Shown: piece by piece, positions 33,839 to 42,248 of the stretch | Layout: every line of letters begins with the position of its first letter | How positions within the stretch are numbered: position 1 is the stretch's first letter | Source: an uncultured Parabacteroides sp. | GTDB lineage: Bacteria; Bacteroidota; Bacteroidia; Bacteroidales; Tannerellaceae | DNA length: 49,430 nt | Assembly: GCA_910577325.1 (NCBI GenBank) | Contig: CAJTMR010000001.1 | Coordinates: forward strand, 1-49,430 | Direction of reading: 5' to 3' | Notes under the pieces: model-generated | The model's database searches: none | Seen by the model: only the letters and a program-made list of their open reading frames with translations | What the model was told of the DNA's origin: nothing | Made by a program: the position numbers and the translations under genes

Positions 33839-35380
33839 TCATTTTTTTTGAGGATAATTAGGACTGTAAAGCATTGTCTTCTCACGCACGACCAACTTTC
33901 CGTCTTTCACAAACGTCTCGCCACGTTCCGCTAAATGATCAACCATTGCCTGGCGCATCTCCTTTAGCAGGGCTGCATAAGTTCGTTTTCCGGAACATTC
34001 CACAAGTTCTTTCGGATCTTTCCGAAGATCGAACAATTCTTCTTTTCCGGTATGGAAATTCCAGATATATTTAATCTTGCCATCTGTCAATGCACACCAG
34101 TAATTATCCGGACTATAGCAAGTAGCATGTTCCATATCCAGATATTTACGCCATTCGTTGTCCTGTCCCTGAACCAGCTTCAACAAAGATTTGCCATCCA
34201 TATCGGGAGGAACAAGTCCACCTGCCAATTCGATAAAGGTAGGTAAAAAATCACGAAGTTCGACTGGATGTTCGATCTTTGCTCCTGAAGGAACCGTTGT
34301 GGACATTCCAACAGGCCATTTCACTATATAAGGGATATGGGTGGAGCCTTCATAGGGATATGTCTTGCGCCAGTGATAATGATCGCCTAACATATCTCCA
34401 TGATCAGCCGTAAAACAAATTATCGCATTATCATACATTTTCTTTTCCTTCAATGTTGCAATAATCTCTCCGATCTGATCGTCAATAAAAGTAATATTCG
34501 CATAATAATGCCTGCGAGATTTAACTGCATATTCATCTCCGAAATTACCGAAGGGAGCGTTTGAATCCGCTTTTTCCGGATTCAAACGCTCTGCATATTT
34601 GCCACACCAATCACCGACAAACGGTTTAGGTATATCGACATCCTTATACATATCCAGATAACGCTTGGGAGGATCATAAGGACTATGAGGACGTGCAAAT
34701 GAGACTTTCAGGAAAAGAGGTTTATCACAATTATAATTCCGAATCAATTCGCAAGCGGTCTGACCGGTCCATGTTGTCGGATGCAATTCCTCCGGCAATT
34801 TATAGATATCGGCTCTATGAGCATTCCAACCTATACCTGTCAAATCCGGATTCCCGCCTGGCGCATGAAGCTGGAACCATTCCCGGTAATCACTGATAAA
34901 ATCTTTCGATTCGACACGTCCACTCTCATCAACCAATGTCGCATGGAAACCATGAAGGGTCTTTTGAGGAAACCAATGCATTTTTCCGATACCAAATGTA
35001 TAATAACCGAGATTACGCAACATTTGCGGCATCTCATACGTATATTTTTCCGCAACTTGGCCATACCCCAGCATGCCATGATGCCAAGGCGACATGCCAG
35101 TCAAAAGCCCGGCACGGGCAGGCGTACTGCTTGGAGAAGCAGAATATCCATTCACAAACAAAGTTCCCTCTTTCGCCAGACGATCGATATTAGGGGATAT
35201 GACAGCAGAATTTCCCATACAGCCGAGGGCATCTCCACGATGCTGGTCAGTCAAGATCAGGATAACATGCGGCTTTTTAAGCGGCACACTCTCTTCTTCG
35301 GCTTCTCTTTGGGCATAAGTATCAAAGCCAAACCCGGAAGTCATTAACAGTGATGATTTAAGAAACGTTCTTCTCTTCAT
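33839..35380 (-). CDS. Sulfatase, S-type formylglycine family
   Basis: A 513-aa arylsulfatase-fold enzyme. The N-terminus has a twin-Arg-like signal (MKRRTFLKSS). The metal-binding LILTDQHRGD is at 41-50. The formylglycine site is Ser85 in SSTPARAGLLTG (Ser-x-Pro-x-Arg), so it needs an anaerobic sulfatase-maturating radical SAM enzyme, which is not encoded here. FTADHGDMLGDH completes the metal site. It likely desulfates a host or dietary glycan in the periplasm. It is the first gene of the sulfatase-esterase pair. Confidence 0.93.
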   Translation of the reverse strand: MKRRTFLKSSLLMTSGFGFDTYAQREAEEESVPLKKPHVILILTDQHRGDALGCMGNSAVISPNIDRLAKEGTLFVNGYSASPSSTPARAGLLTGMSPWHHGMLGYGQVAEKYTYEMPQMLRNLGYYTFGIGKMHWFPQKTLHGFHATLVDESGRVESKDFISDYREWFQLHAPGGNPDLTGIGWNAHRADIYKLPEELHPTTWTGQTACELIRNYNCDKPLFLKVSFARPHSPYDPPKRYLDMYKDVDIPKPFVGDWCGKYAERLNPEKADSNAPFGNFGDEYAVKSRRHYYANITFIDDQIGEIIATLKEKKMYDNAIICFTADHGDMLGDHYHWRKTYPYEGSTHIPYIVKWPVGMSTTVPSGAKIEHPVELRDFLPTFIELAGGLVPPDMDGKSLLKLVQGQDNEWRKYLDMEHATCYSPDNYWCALTDGKIKYIWNFHTGKEELFDLRKDPKELVECSGKRTYAALLKEMRQAMVDHLAERGETFVKDGKLVVREKTMLYSPNYPQKK

Positions 35381-35643
35381 ATTAGATGTCTTTCTGCTTT
35401 TAGATTTGAATAGCGAAGATAAATATCTTATTTGATAAATCTATCACCAAAACGTTATTATTTGCCTAAGATATTCCATAAACAGAACATAGAGCCGATA
35501 AGTAAATACATTAATTATGAAAAAACATATCATAAACGAAGGCCGCTTCAGGTTCTATCCATCATTGACGATAGTGACGATGTTTGAGTGTCACAGCATA
35601 CGATACACAAGGCTGAATTATGTCAAGATTGGAAAATAATCTA

Positions 35644-35651
35644 TACCTTTG
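35644..35651 (+). promoter_or_regulatory. -7 box of pdxB
   Basis: TACCTTTG, an exact match, 23 bp before the chosen ATG. The expected start near 35658 excludes an upstream in-frame start at 35588. Confidence 0.6.
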
Positions 35652-35674
35652 TCTTCTCGAAAAAGGACAGCAAG

Positions 35675-36784
35675 ATGAAAATTATCGCCGATAATACCGT
35701 TCCTTATCTGAAAGGAATCACAGAACCGATCGCAGAGGTAAAATATCTCACTTCTAAAGAGTTTATACCAGAAAATGTAAAAGATGCAGATGTACTGATC
35801 GTACGAAGTATCGACAAATGTACCCGCAAACTATTGGAAGGAAGCAGGGTTAAGTTGATTACCAGCGCTACGATAGGCTTCGACCATATCGACATCCGGT
35901 ATTGTGACAAGGCAGGTATCACTTGGAAGAACTCGCCGGGATGCAATGCCATTTCGGTCGCCCAATATGTATTGGCCGGATTGCTCACGATCGCACTCCG
36001 CAAGAACGAACCCCTTCAGGGGAAGACAATCGGGATCGTCGGAGTCGGTCATGTCGGAAAAGAGGTAGAAAAGTTATGCTCGGCTTACGGAATGCACGTG
36101 CTCCGCAACGACCCGCCACGTGCGGAAGCGGAAGGGGAAGACAGTTTCGTCTCGCTGGACACGATCGCCGAACAAGCCGATATCATCACCTTCCACACAC
36201 CGCTGACGAAAGAAGGCCGTTTTGCCACCCAACATTTGGCAGGGGAAAACTTCTTCTGCAAACTCCAACGAAAACCCTGGTTCATCAATGCATCCCGGGG
36301 AGCCGTCCATGACACGGCCGCCTTGTTGCATGCCCGTAAAGAAGGCAAGATCGGCGAACTGATCTTAGATTGTTGGGAAAACGAGCCGGACATAAACCGG
36401 GAATTACTGGGGCTGACCGCCATAGCAACCCCTCATATCGCCGGTTTCTCGGCAGACGGAAAAGCCAATGGAACGCGCATGTGCCTGGAAAACATCGAAA
36501 CGTTCTTCCAAGTGAAGATAGAAAAGATCGACGAAGTAGTTCCGCCCACTCCCGAAACTCCGGTTATCAACTTAGACCGGTTTGACGAGAACCGGATCGA
36601 ACAGGCGATCCTCACCAGCTTCAATCCACTTGCCGTAGACCGGGCATTGCGGGAAAATCCCGACAAATTCGAATGGTTCCGGGCCAACTATCATCATCCG
36701 AGGGAATTCCAGGCATACACAATTGTTCACGCGACCCCGGAAGAAGCCGCACTGCTTCAGGGATTAGGATTCAGAATTCAATAA
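35675..36784 (+). CDS. pdxB: Erythronate-4-phosphate dehydrogenase
   Basis: A 369-aa D-2-hydroxyacid dehydrogenase acting in de novo pyridoxal phosphate synthesis. Visible are TSATIGFDHID, GCNAISVAQYVLAGLL, the NAD motif GIVGVGHVGKEVEK, TFHTPLTKEG, NASRGAVHD and the catalytic-His segment IATPHIAGFSADGKANG, then the PdxB-specific C-terminal dimerisation domain (about 290-369). The ATG at 35675 is chosen from the promoter and the family N-terminus (KIIADNTVPY). Confidence 0.95.
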   Translation: MKIIADNTVPYLKGITEPIAEVKYLTSKEFIPENVKDADVLIVRSIDKCTRKLLEGSRVKLITSATIGFDHIDIRYCDKAGITWKNSPGCNAISVAQYVLAGLLTIALRKNEPLQGKTIGIVGVGHVGKEVEKLCSAYGMHVLRNDPPRAEAEGEDSFVSLDTIAEQADIITFHTPLTKEGRFATQHLAGENFFCKLQRKPWFINASRGAVHDTAALLHARKEGKIGELILDCWENEPDINRELLGLTAIATPHIAGFSADGKANGTRMCLENIETFFQVKIEKIDEVVPPTPETPVINLDRFDENRIEQAILTSFNPLAVDRALRENPDKFEWFRANYHHPREFQAYTIVHATPEEAALLQGLGFRIQ

Positions 36785-36805
36785 CAACACAAACAAAATG
36801 GAACG

Positions 36806-38005
36806 ATGGCAAAAGACAAACTCATTTCGCCCAGCTTCTGCTATATTTTGGCAGCCAACTTTTTGCTGTTCTTTGCATTTTATCTGATATTGCCGATCCT
36901 GCCGTTTTACTTACAGGAACAGTTCGATGCGGATAAATCGATGATCGGATTCATCCTGTCATGCTATACCATTGCCGCCCTTTGCATCCGCCCGTTCTCA
37001 GGATATCTACTGGACACATTCGCCAGACGGCCATTGTATCTCTTAGCCTACTCCGTTTTCATGGTCATCTTCGCCGGATATATGATTGCCAGCTTGCTTA
37101 GCATCTTTATCGTGCTCCGTATCCTGCACGGCTTCGCTTTCGGCATGGTGACAGTGTCGGGCAATACGATCGTGATCGACATCCTGCCTTCTTCCCGCCG
37201 TGGCGAGGGAATCGGCTATTACGGACTGGCTAACAATACGGCCATGAGTTTCGGACCGATGACAGGGCTATTTATGCACACCAGATTCTCCTACGAAACG
37301 ATTTTCGCCTGCTCGCTCCTCTCCTGCCTCCTTGGATTCATCATGGCCTATTTGGTAAAGACGCCGCAGAAGCAGCCGATAAAGAAAGCTCCAATTTCGC
37401 TGGACCGTTTCTTTCTGACAAAAGGGGTCTGGGCAGGTATCTCCTTACTACTGCTTTCCATACCCTATGGCATGACGACCACATACGTAGCGATGTATGC
37501 CGATGAAATCGGGATTTCCGTCAATTCGGGATTGTATTTCACCTTTATGGCGATCGGATTAGCTGTCTCCCGAATGTTTGCCGGGAGGCAGGTGGACAAA
37601 GGGAAAATCACGTTGGTCATCTCGTCGGGAATGTATCTTGCCATCACCAGCTTCTCCGGACTGGCAGCCTTGGATAGGCTGATGCGTTGGGACCCGACCT
37701 TTACCTCTTATTTATATATCGGGATCGCACTTTCGCAAGGTGTGGCATTCGGTACAATGTTCCCAGCGTTCAATACACTGTTTGTCAACCTGGCTCCCAA
37801 TAGCCAGCGGGGTACAGCTACTTCCACTTATCTGACCAGTTGGGATGTAGGGATCGGGATCGGTCTGATGACAGGCGGAAGTATCGCACAGGCATTTGGG
37901 GGATTCAATTATGCCTACTTGTTCGGAACATGCCTGACAATTCTTTCAACACTGTTCTTTTTATTAAAGGCCGGCCCTCATTTCAATCGAAACAAACTGA
38001 GATAA
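36806..38005 (+). CDS. MFS transporter
   Basis: A 399-aa major facilitator with 12 predicted TM helices. The cytoplasmic loop 2-3 motif is RPFSGYLLDTFARRPLYL (motif A-like), TM4-5 shows GFAFGMVTVSGNTIVIDILPSSRRGEGIG cut by the expected basic residues, and the same motif recurs weakly in the second half (RMFAGRQVDKGK). It resembles arabinose/drug-efflux MFS proteins. It starts 21 bp after pdxB and is probably co-transcribed. The substrate is unknown. Confidence 0.9.
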   Translation: MAKDKLISPSFCYILAANFLLFFAFYLILPILPFYLQEQFDADKSMIGFILSCYTIAALCIRPFSGYLLDTFARRPLYLLAYSVFMVIFAGYMIASLLSIFIVLRILHGFAFGMVTVSGNTIVIDILPSSRRGEGIGYYGLANNTAMSFGPMTGLFMHTRFSYETIFACSLLSCLLGFIMAYLVKTPQKQPIKKAPISLDRFFLTKGVWAGISLLLLSIPYGMTTTYVAMYADEIGISVNSGLYFTFMAIGLAVSRMFAGRQVDKGKITLVISSGMYLAITSFSGLAALDRLMRWDPTFTSYLYIGIALSQGVAFGTMFPAFNTLFVNLAPNSQRGTATSTYLTSWDVGIGIGLMTGGSIAQAFGGFNYAYLFGTCLTILSTLFFLLKAGPHFNRNKLR

Positions 38006-38070
38006 AAGACGGCTCAACACAGATCCCTTACAGGTCCTGAATCGTTATTATTTGCCCCCAGAAAAGCAGA

Positions 38071-38640
38071 TCAAAGGACTGCGAGCAAATTTTCTATGAC
38101 TTTTGGATAATGGATGTATTCGAGCACGTGTACTTTTGCAGCAACCATCTCCGGTGTGTCTGATGGCATGACAAGGCATTTCGCCTGAAAAATGACAGTT
38201 CCTTCGTCATAATGCTCGTTTATGTAATGGATGGTGATACCGGTCTCCTGTTCGCCGGCGGCTACAACCGCCTCGTGAACATGCCTCCCATACATCCCTT
38301 TGCCGCCATATTTGGGCAAAAGGGCAGGATGGATATTGATAATTTTATCCGGATAGGCATCCAACAACGAGCCGGAAATTTTGCTCATAAAGCCCGCTAA
38401 AACAATCAGGTCTGTATCATACTCGGCAAGTTTATCCAAGACAGCTTTTCCATCTGCAAACTCCTCTCCCGAAAAAGTAAAAGAAGGCACGCCCCATTTA
38501 TTCACACGGGCATGCACACCTGCATTCCGGTTGTTAGACAAAACAACCACCACATTAATAGTTTCACTTTTAGAGAAATATCGGACGATATTCTCTGCGT
38601 TCGTGCCCGATCCAGAAGCAAAGATGGCTATGTTTTTCAT
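38071..38640 (-). CDS. purN: Phosphoribosylglycinamide formyltransferase
   Basis: A 189-aa GAR transformylase of purine synthesis that uses 10-formyl-THF. The N-terminal IAIFASGSGTNAENIV binds the phosphoribosyl group; NIHPALLPKYGGKGMYG carries the catalytic Asn-x-His; HYINEHYDEGTVIFQ carries the catalytic Asp-Glu region. The Met at 38640 is chosen because the family begins at this strand. It is convergent with the MFS gene. Confidence 0.96.
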   Translation of the reverse strand: MKNIAIFASGSGTNAENIVRYFSKSETINVVVVLSNNRNAGVHARVNKWGVPSFTFSGEEFADGKAVLDKLAEYDTDLIVLAGFMSKISGSLLDAYPDKIINIHPALLPKYGGKGMYGRHVHEAVVAAGEQETGITIHYINEHYDEGTVIFQAKCLVMPSDTPEMVAAKVHVLEYIHYPKVIENLLAVL

Positions 38641-38708
38641 GTTTTCCTCTGTTTTTGTGCACAAGAAAAGATAAAATGTGCAGTTTTCCACATTTTTAGC
38701 TCATTAAA

Positions 38709-38741
38709 TTTGTTTTGTAACATAAAAAATTCTTTTCTTTG
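38709..38741 (+). promoter_or_regulatory. acpP promoter
   Basis: TTTG at 38709-38712 and TTTCTTTG at 38734-38741 are 21 bp apart. This is the expected -33/-7 spacing, with T in place of A at the second position of the -7 box. Confidence 0.55.
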
Positions 38742-38794
38742 CACTGCAAATTTAAAAAGTATATTCGTATTTATTAATCTAAATTGAAAAAGTT

Positions 38795-39031
38795 ATGTCT
38801 GAAGTTGCTGAAAGAGTAAAGGCTATCATCGTTGACAAATTAAGTGTTGAAGAAACAGAAGTTACAAACGAAGCAAGCTTTACTAACGATTTAGGAGCAG
38901 ACTCTCTTGACACTGTAGAACTGATTATGGAATTCGAAAAGGAATTCGGTATTTCTATTCCTGATGATCAAGCAGAAAAGATTACAACTGTAGGCGACGC
39001 CATTGCTTACATCGAAGCTAACGCGAAGTAA
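38795..39031 (+). CDS. acpP: Acyl carrier protein
   Basis: A 78-aa acidic four-helix carrier for fatty acid synthesis. The phosphopantetheine site is Ser37 in GADSLDTVEL. Codon choice (many GAA, AAG, GCA) suggests high expression. It is followed by fabF after 21 bp. Confidence 0.98.
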   Translation: MSEVAERVKAIIVDKLSVEETEVTNEASFTNDLGADSLDTVELIMEFEKEFGISIPDDQAEKITTVGDAIAYIEANAK

Positions 39032-39052
39032 TCAATCCTTTTAACTAAAGGT

Positions 39053-40318
39053 ATGGAATTAAAAAGAGTTGTAGTAACAGGTCTTGGTGCTATTACTCCT
39101 CTTGGTAATACTCTTCCGGAAACATGGGAAGGTATTATCAATGGGAAGAGTGGAGCCGGGCCTATTACTCAGTTTGATGCATCCAAATTCAAGACACAAT
39201 TTGCATGCGAAGTAAAAGGCTTTGATCCGTTAACTGTAATGGATCGTAAGGAAGCCCGCAAGTGTGACCGTTATAGTTTATTCGCAATAAATGCCGCAAA
39301 GCAAGCGATCGAAGATGCGGCTATGGACTTGGACAACGAGGACAAGAACCGTATCGGTGTTATCTTTGCTTCCGGAATCGGCGGTATCAAAACGTTCGAT
39401 GAGGAAGTATTGGGTTACGCAAAGATCAAAGACACGATCGGCCCCAAGTTCAACCCGTTCTTCATCCCGAAAATGATCTCCGATATTGCAGCCGGACATA
39501 TCTCCATGCTTTACGGATTCCACGGACCCAACTTTGCGACAGTATCGGCTTGCGCATCTTCAACCAACGCAATCAGTGATGCGTTCAACTATATCCGTCT
39601 GGGAAAAGCCAACGTCATTATAACCGGTGGTGCCGAAGCTGCCGTTTCAGAATCAGGTGTCGGTGGGTTCAACTCGATGAACGCGCTGTCAACCCGTAAC
39701 GATTCGCCCGAAACTGCTTCCCGCCCGTTCAGCGCAAGCCGTGACGGATTCGTAATGGGAGAAGGCGCTGCCTGTCTGGTCTTGGAAGAAATGGAACACG
39801 CTTTGGCTCGTGGAGCTAAAATATACGGTGAAATTGCCGGAACCGGCATGTCGGCCGATGCTTACCACTTGACCGCATCCCATCCGGACGGATTAGGAGC
39901 CAAATTGGTTATGCGTAATGCATTGGAAGACGCGGAAATGAGTCCGGAAGACATCGATTACATCAATGTTCACGGAACTTCTACTCCGGTAGGAGATATA
40001 TCGGAAGTAAAAGCGATCAAAGAAGTTTTTGGAGATCACGCTTACAACCTGAACATCAGTTCAACAAAATCCATGACCGGACACCTTTTGGGTGCTGCCG
40101 GAGCGATCGAGACAATACTCTGCATTAAAGCTATAAACGACGGTATTATTCCTCCGACGATCAACCATGCAGACGGTGACGATGATCCTGAAATAGATTA
40201 TAAACTGAATTTCACATTCAATAAAGCTCAAAAAAGAGAAATACGGGCAGCATTGTCCAACACCTTCGGGTTCGGCGGACACAATGCTTGTGCTATTGTT
40301 AAAAAATTTGTGAAGTAA
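39053..40318 (+). CDS. fabF: Beta-ketoacyl-ACP synthase II
   Basis: A 421-aa condensing enzyme for fatty acid elongation. The Cys-His-His triad is Cys167 (VSACASSTNA), the His of NVHGTSTPVGD and the His of STKSMTGHLLGAAG. The C-terminal NTFGFGGHNA is typical. The gene is in the acpP-fabF-rnc order that is widespread in bacteria. Confidence 0.98.
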   Translation: MELKRVVVTGLGAITPLGNTLPETWEGIINGKSGAGPITQFDASKFKTQFACEVKGFDPLTVMDRKEARKCDRYSLFAINAAKQAIEDAAMDLDNEDKNRIGVIFASGIGGIKTFDEEVLGYAKIKDTIGPKFNPFFIPKMISDIAAGHISMLYGFHGPNFATVSACASSTNAISDAFNYIRLGKANVIITGGAEAAVSESGVGGFNSMNALSTRNDSPETASRPFSASRDGFVMGEGAACLVLEEMEHALARGAKIYGEIAGTGMSADAYHLTASHPDGLGAKLVMRNALEDAEMSPEDIDYINVHGTSTPVGDISEVKAIKEVFGDHAYNLNISSTKSMTGHLLGAAGAIETILCIKAINDGIIPPTINHADGDDDPEIDYKLNFTFNKAQKREIRAALSNTFGFGGHNACAIVKKFVK

Positions 40319-40319
40319 C

Positions 40320-41159
40320 GTGTTTACAAAGCTATACAAAAAAATAAGGCTCCTCAAGAACATGAATAAGGAGCCTTATTCTTCTTTACACAAGATACTC
40401 GGTTTTTATCCCGATAACATCCAACTCTACCAACAAGCCTTCCACCACAAATCCTCTTCCATTGAAAGCGGCAACGGTAGATGGCTGAACAACGAACGAT
40501 TGGAGTTTTTGGGTGATGCCGTATTGAATGCTGCTGTAGCCGACATCGTTTACAAACACTTTCAAAACAAGTGGGAAGGTTTCCTGACCAATACCCGCTC
40601 TAAAATCGTACAACGTGAGACCCTGAATCATGTTGCCGTCAAACTGGGACTTGACAAGCGGGTCATATACTCCGCCAAACTAAGTTCCCATAACAACCAC
40701 ATGTACGGGAATGCCCTCGAAGCTCTGATCGGCGCGATCTATTTGGACCAAGGTTACGAGGTCTGCTACCAGTTTATCCAAAATGTGCTCATCAAGAAAT
40801 ATGTGAATCTGGAAACCGTCGCCCGCAAAGAGGTCAATTTCAAATCGAGCCTGATCGAATGGAGCCAAAAGAACAAATTTGTCATATCGTTCGACCTGAT
40901 CGAATCATTTACTGATAACGACGGGAACCCGGTTTTCCAGACAGGCGTGACACTATCCAACACGCAGATCGGTATAGGTATCGGCTACTCGAAAAAAGAA
41001 TCCCAGCAGAACGCAGCCAAGATGGCAATCAAGAAATTGCGAACCGACAAAGCATTCCAGCAATTCATCTCGGAACTCAAAAAGAAGAGAACCGGCGAGA
41101 ACACAAACGATAACGAGTTCGAGGACCTTCCGAAAGAAGCAATAGAAAACAACGCCTAA
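40320..41159 (+). CDS. rnc: Ribonuclease III
   Basis: A 279-aa double-strand RNA endonuclease for rRNA and mRNA processing. The RNase III signature is NNERLEFLGDAVLNA (about 53-67), with the second acidic cluster in GNALEALIGAIYLDQGY. The C-terminal dsRNA-binding domain has NAAKMAIKKL. A GTG start at 40320, one base after the fabF stop, is chosen because the upstream residues (KKIRLLKNMNKEPY) fit my memory of the family N-terminus in Bacteroidales. ATG 40362 is the alternative. A perfect hairpin lies across this start region. Confidence 0.94.
   Translation: MFTKLYKKIRLLKNMNKEPYSSLHKILGFYPDNIQLYQQAFHHKSSSIESGNGRWLNNERLEFLGDAVLNAAVADIVYKHFQNKWEGFLTNTRSKIVQRETLNHVAVKLGLDKRVIYSAKLSSHNNHMYGNALEALIGAIYLDQGYEVCYQFIQNVLIKKYVNLETVARKEVNFKSSLIEWSQKNKFVISFDLIESFTDNDGNPVFQTGVTLSNTQIGIGIGYSKKESQQNAAKMAIKKLRTDKAFQQFISELKKKRTGENTNDNEFEDLPKEAIENNA
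40343..40380 (+). terminator. Terminator-like hairpin across the rnc start
   Basis: AATAAGGCTCCT (40343-40354) and its exact complement (40369-40380) form a 12-bp stem with a 14-nt loop, followed by a short pyrimidine run. It starts 24 nt after the fabF stop. The alternative rnc ATG (40362) lies in the loop. Confidence 0.65.
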
Positions 41160-42169
41160 TTTCCAAACGATATTCCCATCCGTTTTCCCTGAACGATCAG
41201 GTCATGTCCATGGGGAACCAATTTCAATTTGCCGGCTACTTCCGAAAGAGGGATCGACTCAACTTCATTGCCTTTCATACAAACCATACACCCGAATTGA
41301 CCTTTTGCTATCAATTCCGTAGCATATCCTCCCAAACGAGTGGCCAAGTTACGATCGAAAGGAGAAGGATTTCCTCCGCGTTGAATATATCCCAAAACAG
41401 TATCGCGGCTTTCAATCCTGGTCGCCTCCTCTATAACACGCGTCACATAAACGGAAGGACGCTCCTTATTGGGCATTTCAATCCCTTCCGCCACAACTAC
41501 AATGGAATAAGGCTTACCACGACGGGCACGATCCAGTATCACTTCGGTTATCTTGTCCATGTCAAAGCCCAGTTCAGGCAAGAGAATCACATCGGCGCCT
41601 CCGGCCATCCCGGCATATAACGCAATCCAGCCGGCATGATGTCCCATCACCTCCACTACCATCACCCGTTTGTGCGAACTGGCGGTCGAATGCAGGCGAT
41701 CTATCGCTTCAGTCGCAATATTGACAGCCGTATCAAAACCGAACGTAATGTCCGTTCCCCAAATATCATTATCGATAGTCTTTGGCACACCGATCACGTT
41801 CAGCCCCATCGCAGAGAGCATACCGGCGGTTTTCTGTGTCCCGTTCCCCCCTATGCAGACAAGGCAGTCCAAACCAAGCTCTTCATAATTTTGTCTGATG
41901 AGCTGCGGTTTCTCACTTTCACCTGAAGCCAGAAGCTTACGAAAGGGTTTCTCACGGGAAGTACCCAAGATCGTACCGCCCAGATTCAAGATACCGGAAA
42001 GGCTGCGTTCGTCGAAAGCCTGGACATCTTTATTCAGGAGGCCGACAAAACCACTGTGTATGCCGATGACTTCCATGCCATAGTGCATAATGGCCGTTTT
42101 ACCGACCCCGCGTATCGTAGCGTTTATTCCGGGACAGTCTCCACCGGAGGAAAGAATACCTATTTTCAT
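41156..42169 (-). CDS. pfkA: 6-phosphofructokinase
   Basis: A 337-aa glycolytic kinase. The N-terminal GILSSGGDCPGINA binds the nucleotide, GGTILGTSR and PKTIDNDIWGTD form the fructose 6-phosphate site, and MGHHAGWIALYAG is family-specific. The donor-specificity segment reads GGNGTQ with Gly at the position that is Asp in PPi-dependent enzymes, together with Lys in PKTIDND. This suggests ATP use, as in other Gly/Lys-type enzymes. It overlaps the rnc 3' end by 4 bp, tail to tail. Confidence 0.94.
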   Translation of the reverse strand: MKIGILSSGGDCPGINATIRGVGKTAIMHYGMEVIGIHSGFVGLLNKDVQAFDERSLSGILNLGGTILGTSREKPFRKLLASGESEKPQLIRQNYEELGLDCLVCIGGNGTQKTAGMLSAMGLNVIGVPKTIDNDIWGTDITFGFDTAVNIATEAIDRLHSTASSHKRVMVVEVMGHHAGWIALYAGMAGGADVILLPELGFDMDKITEVILDRARRGKPYSIVVVAEGIEMPNKERPSVYVTRVIEEATRIESRDTVLGYIQRGGNPSPFDRNLATRLGGYATELIAKGQFGCMVCMKGNEVESIPLSEVAGKLKLVPHGHDLIVQGKRMGISFGN

Positions 42170-42197
42170 CGTTTTTCGGGATTAAGTACTTGTTGCA

Positions 42198-42205
42198 CAA
42201 AGATA
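42198..42205 (-). promoter_or_regulatory. -7 box of pfkA
   Basis: On the minus strand this reads TATCTTTG, 28 bp from the pfkA start. It is the mirror image of the box at 42218-42225. Confidence 0.65.
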
Positions 42206-42217
42206 GCGAATTTATCG

Positions 42218-42225
42218 TATCTTTG
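42218..42225 (+). promoter_or_regulatory. -7 box of the GH3-family gene
   Basis: TATCTTTG on the plus strand, 23 bp from the start codon. It lies only 12 bp from the divergent pfkA box, so the -33 region of each promoter overlaps the other's -7 box. Confidence 0.65.
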
Positions 42226-42248
42226 CACGTAATTCAAACAACAGGAGC

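Noticed and set aside
35517..35639. Forty-codon frame upstream of pdxB
   Set aside because: No recognisable product, and it ends at the pdxB promoter; chance frame more likely.
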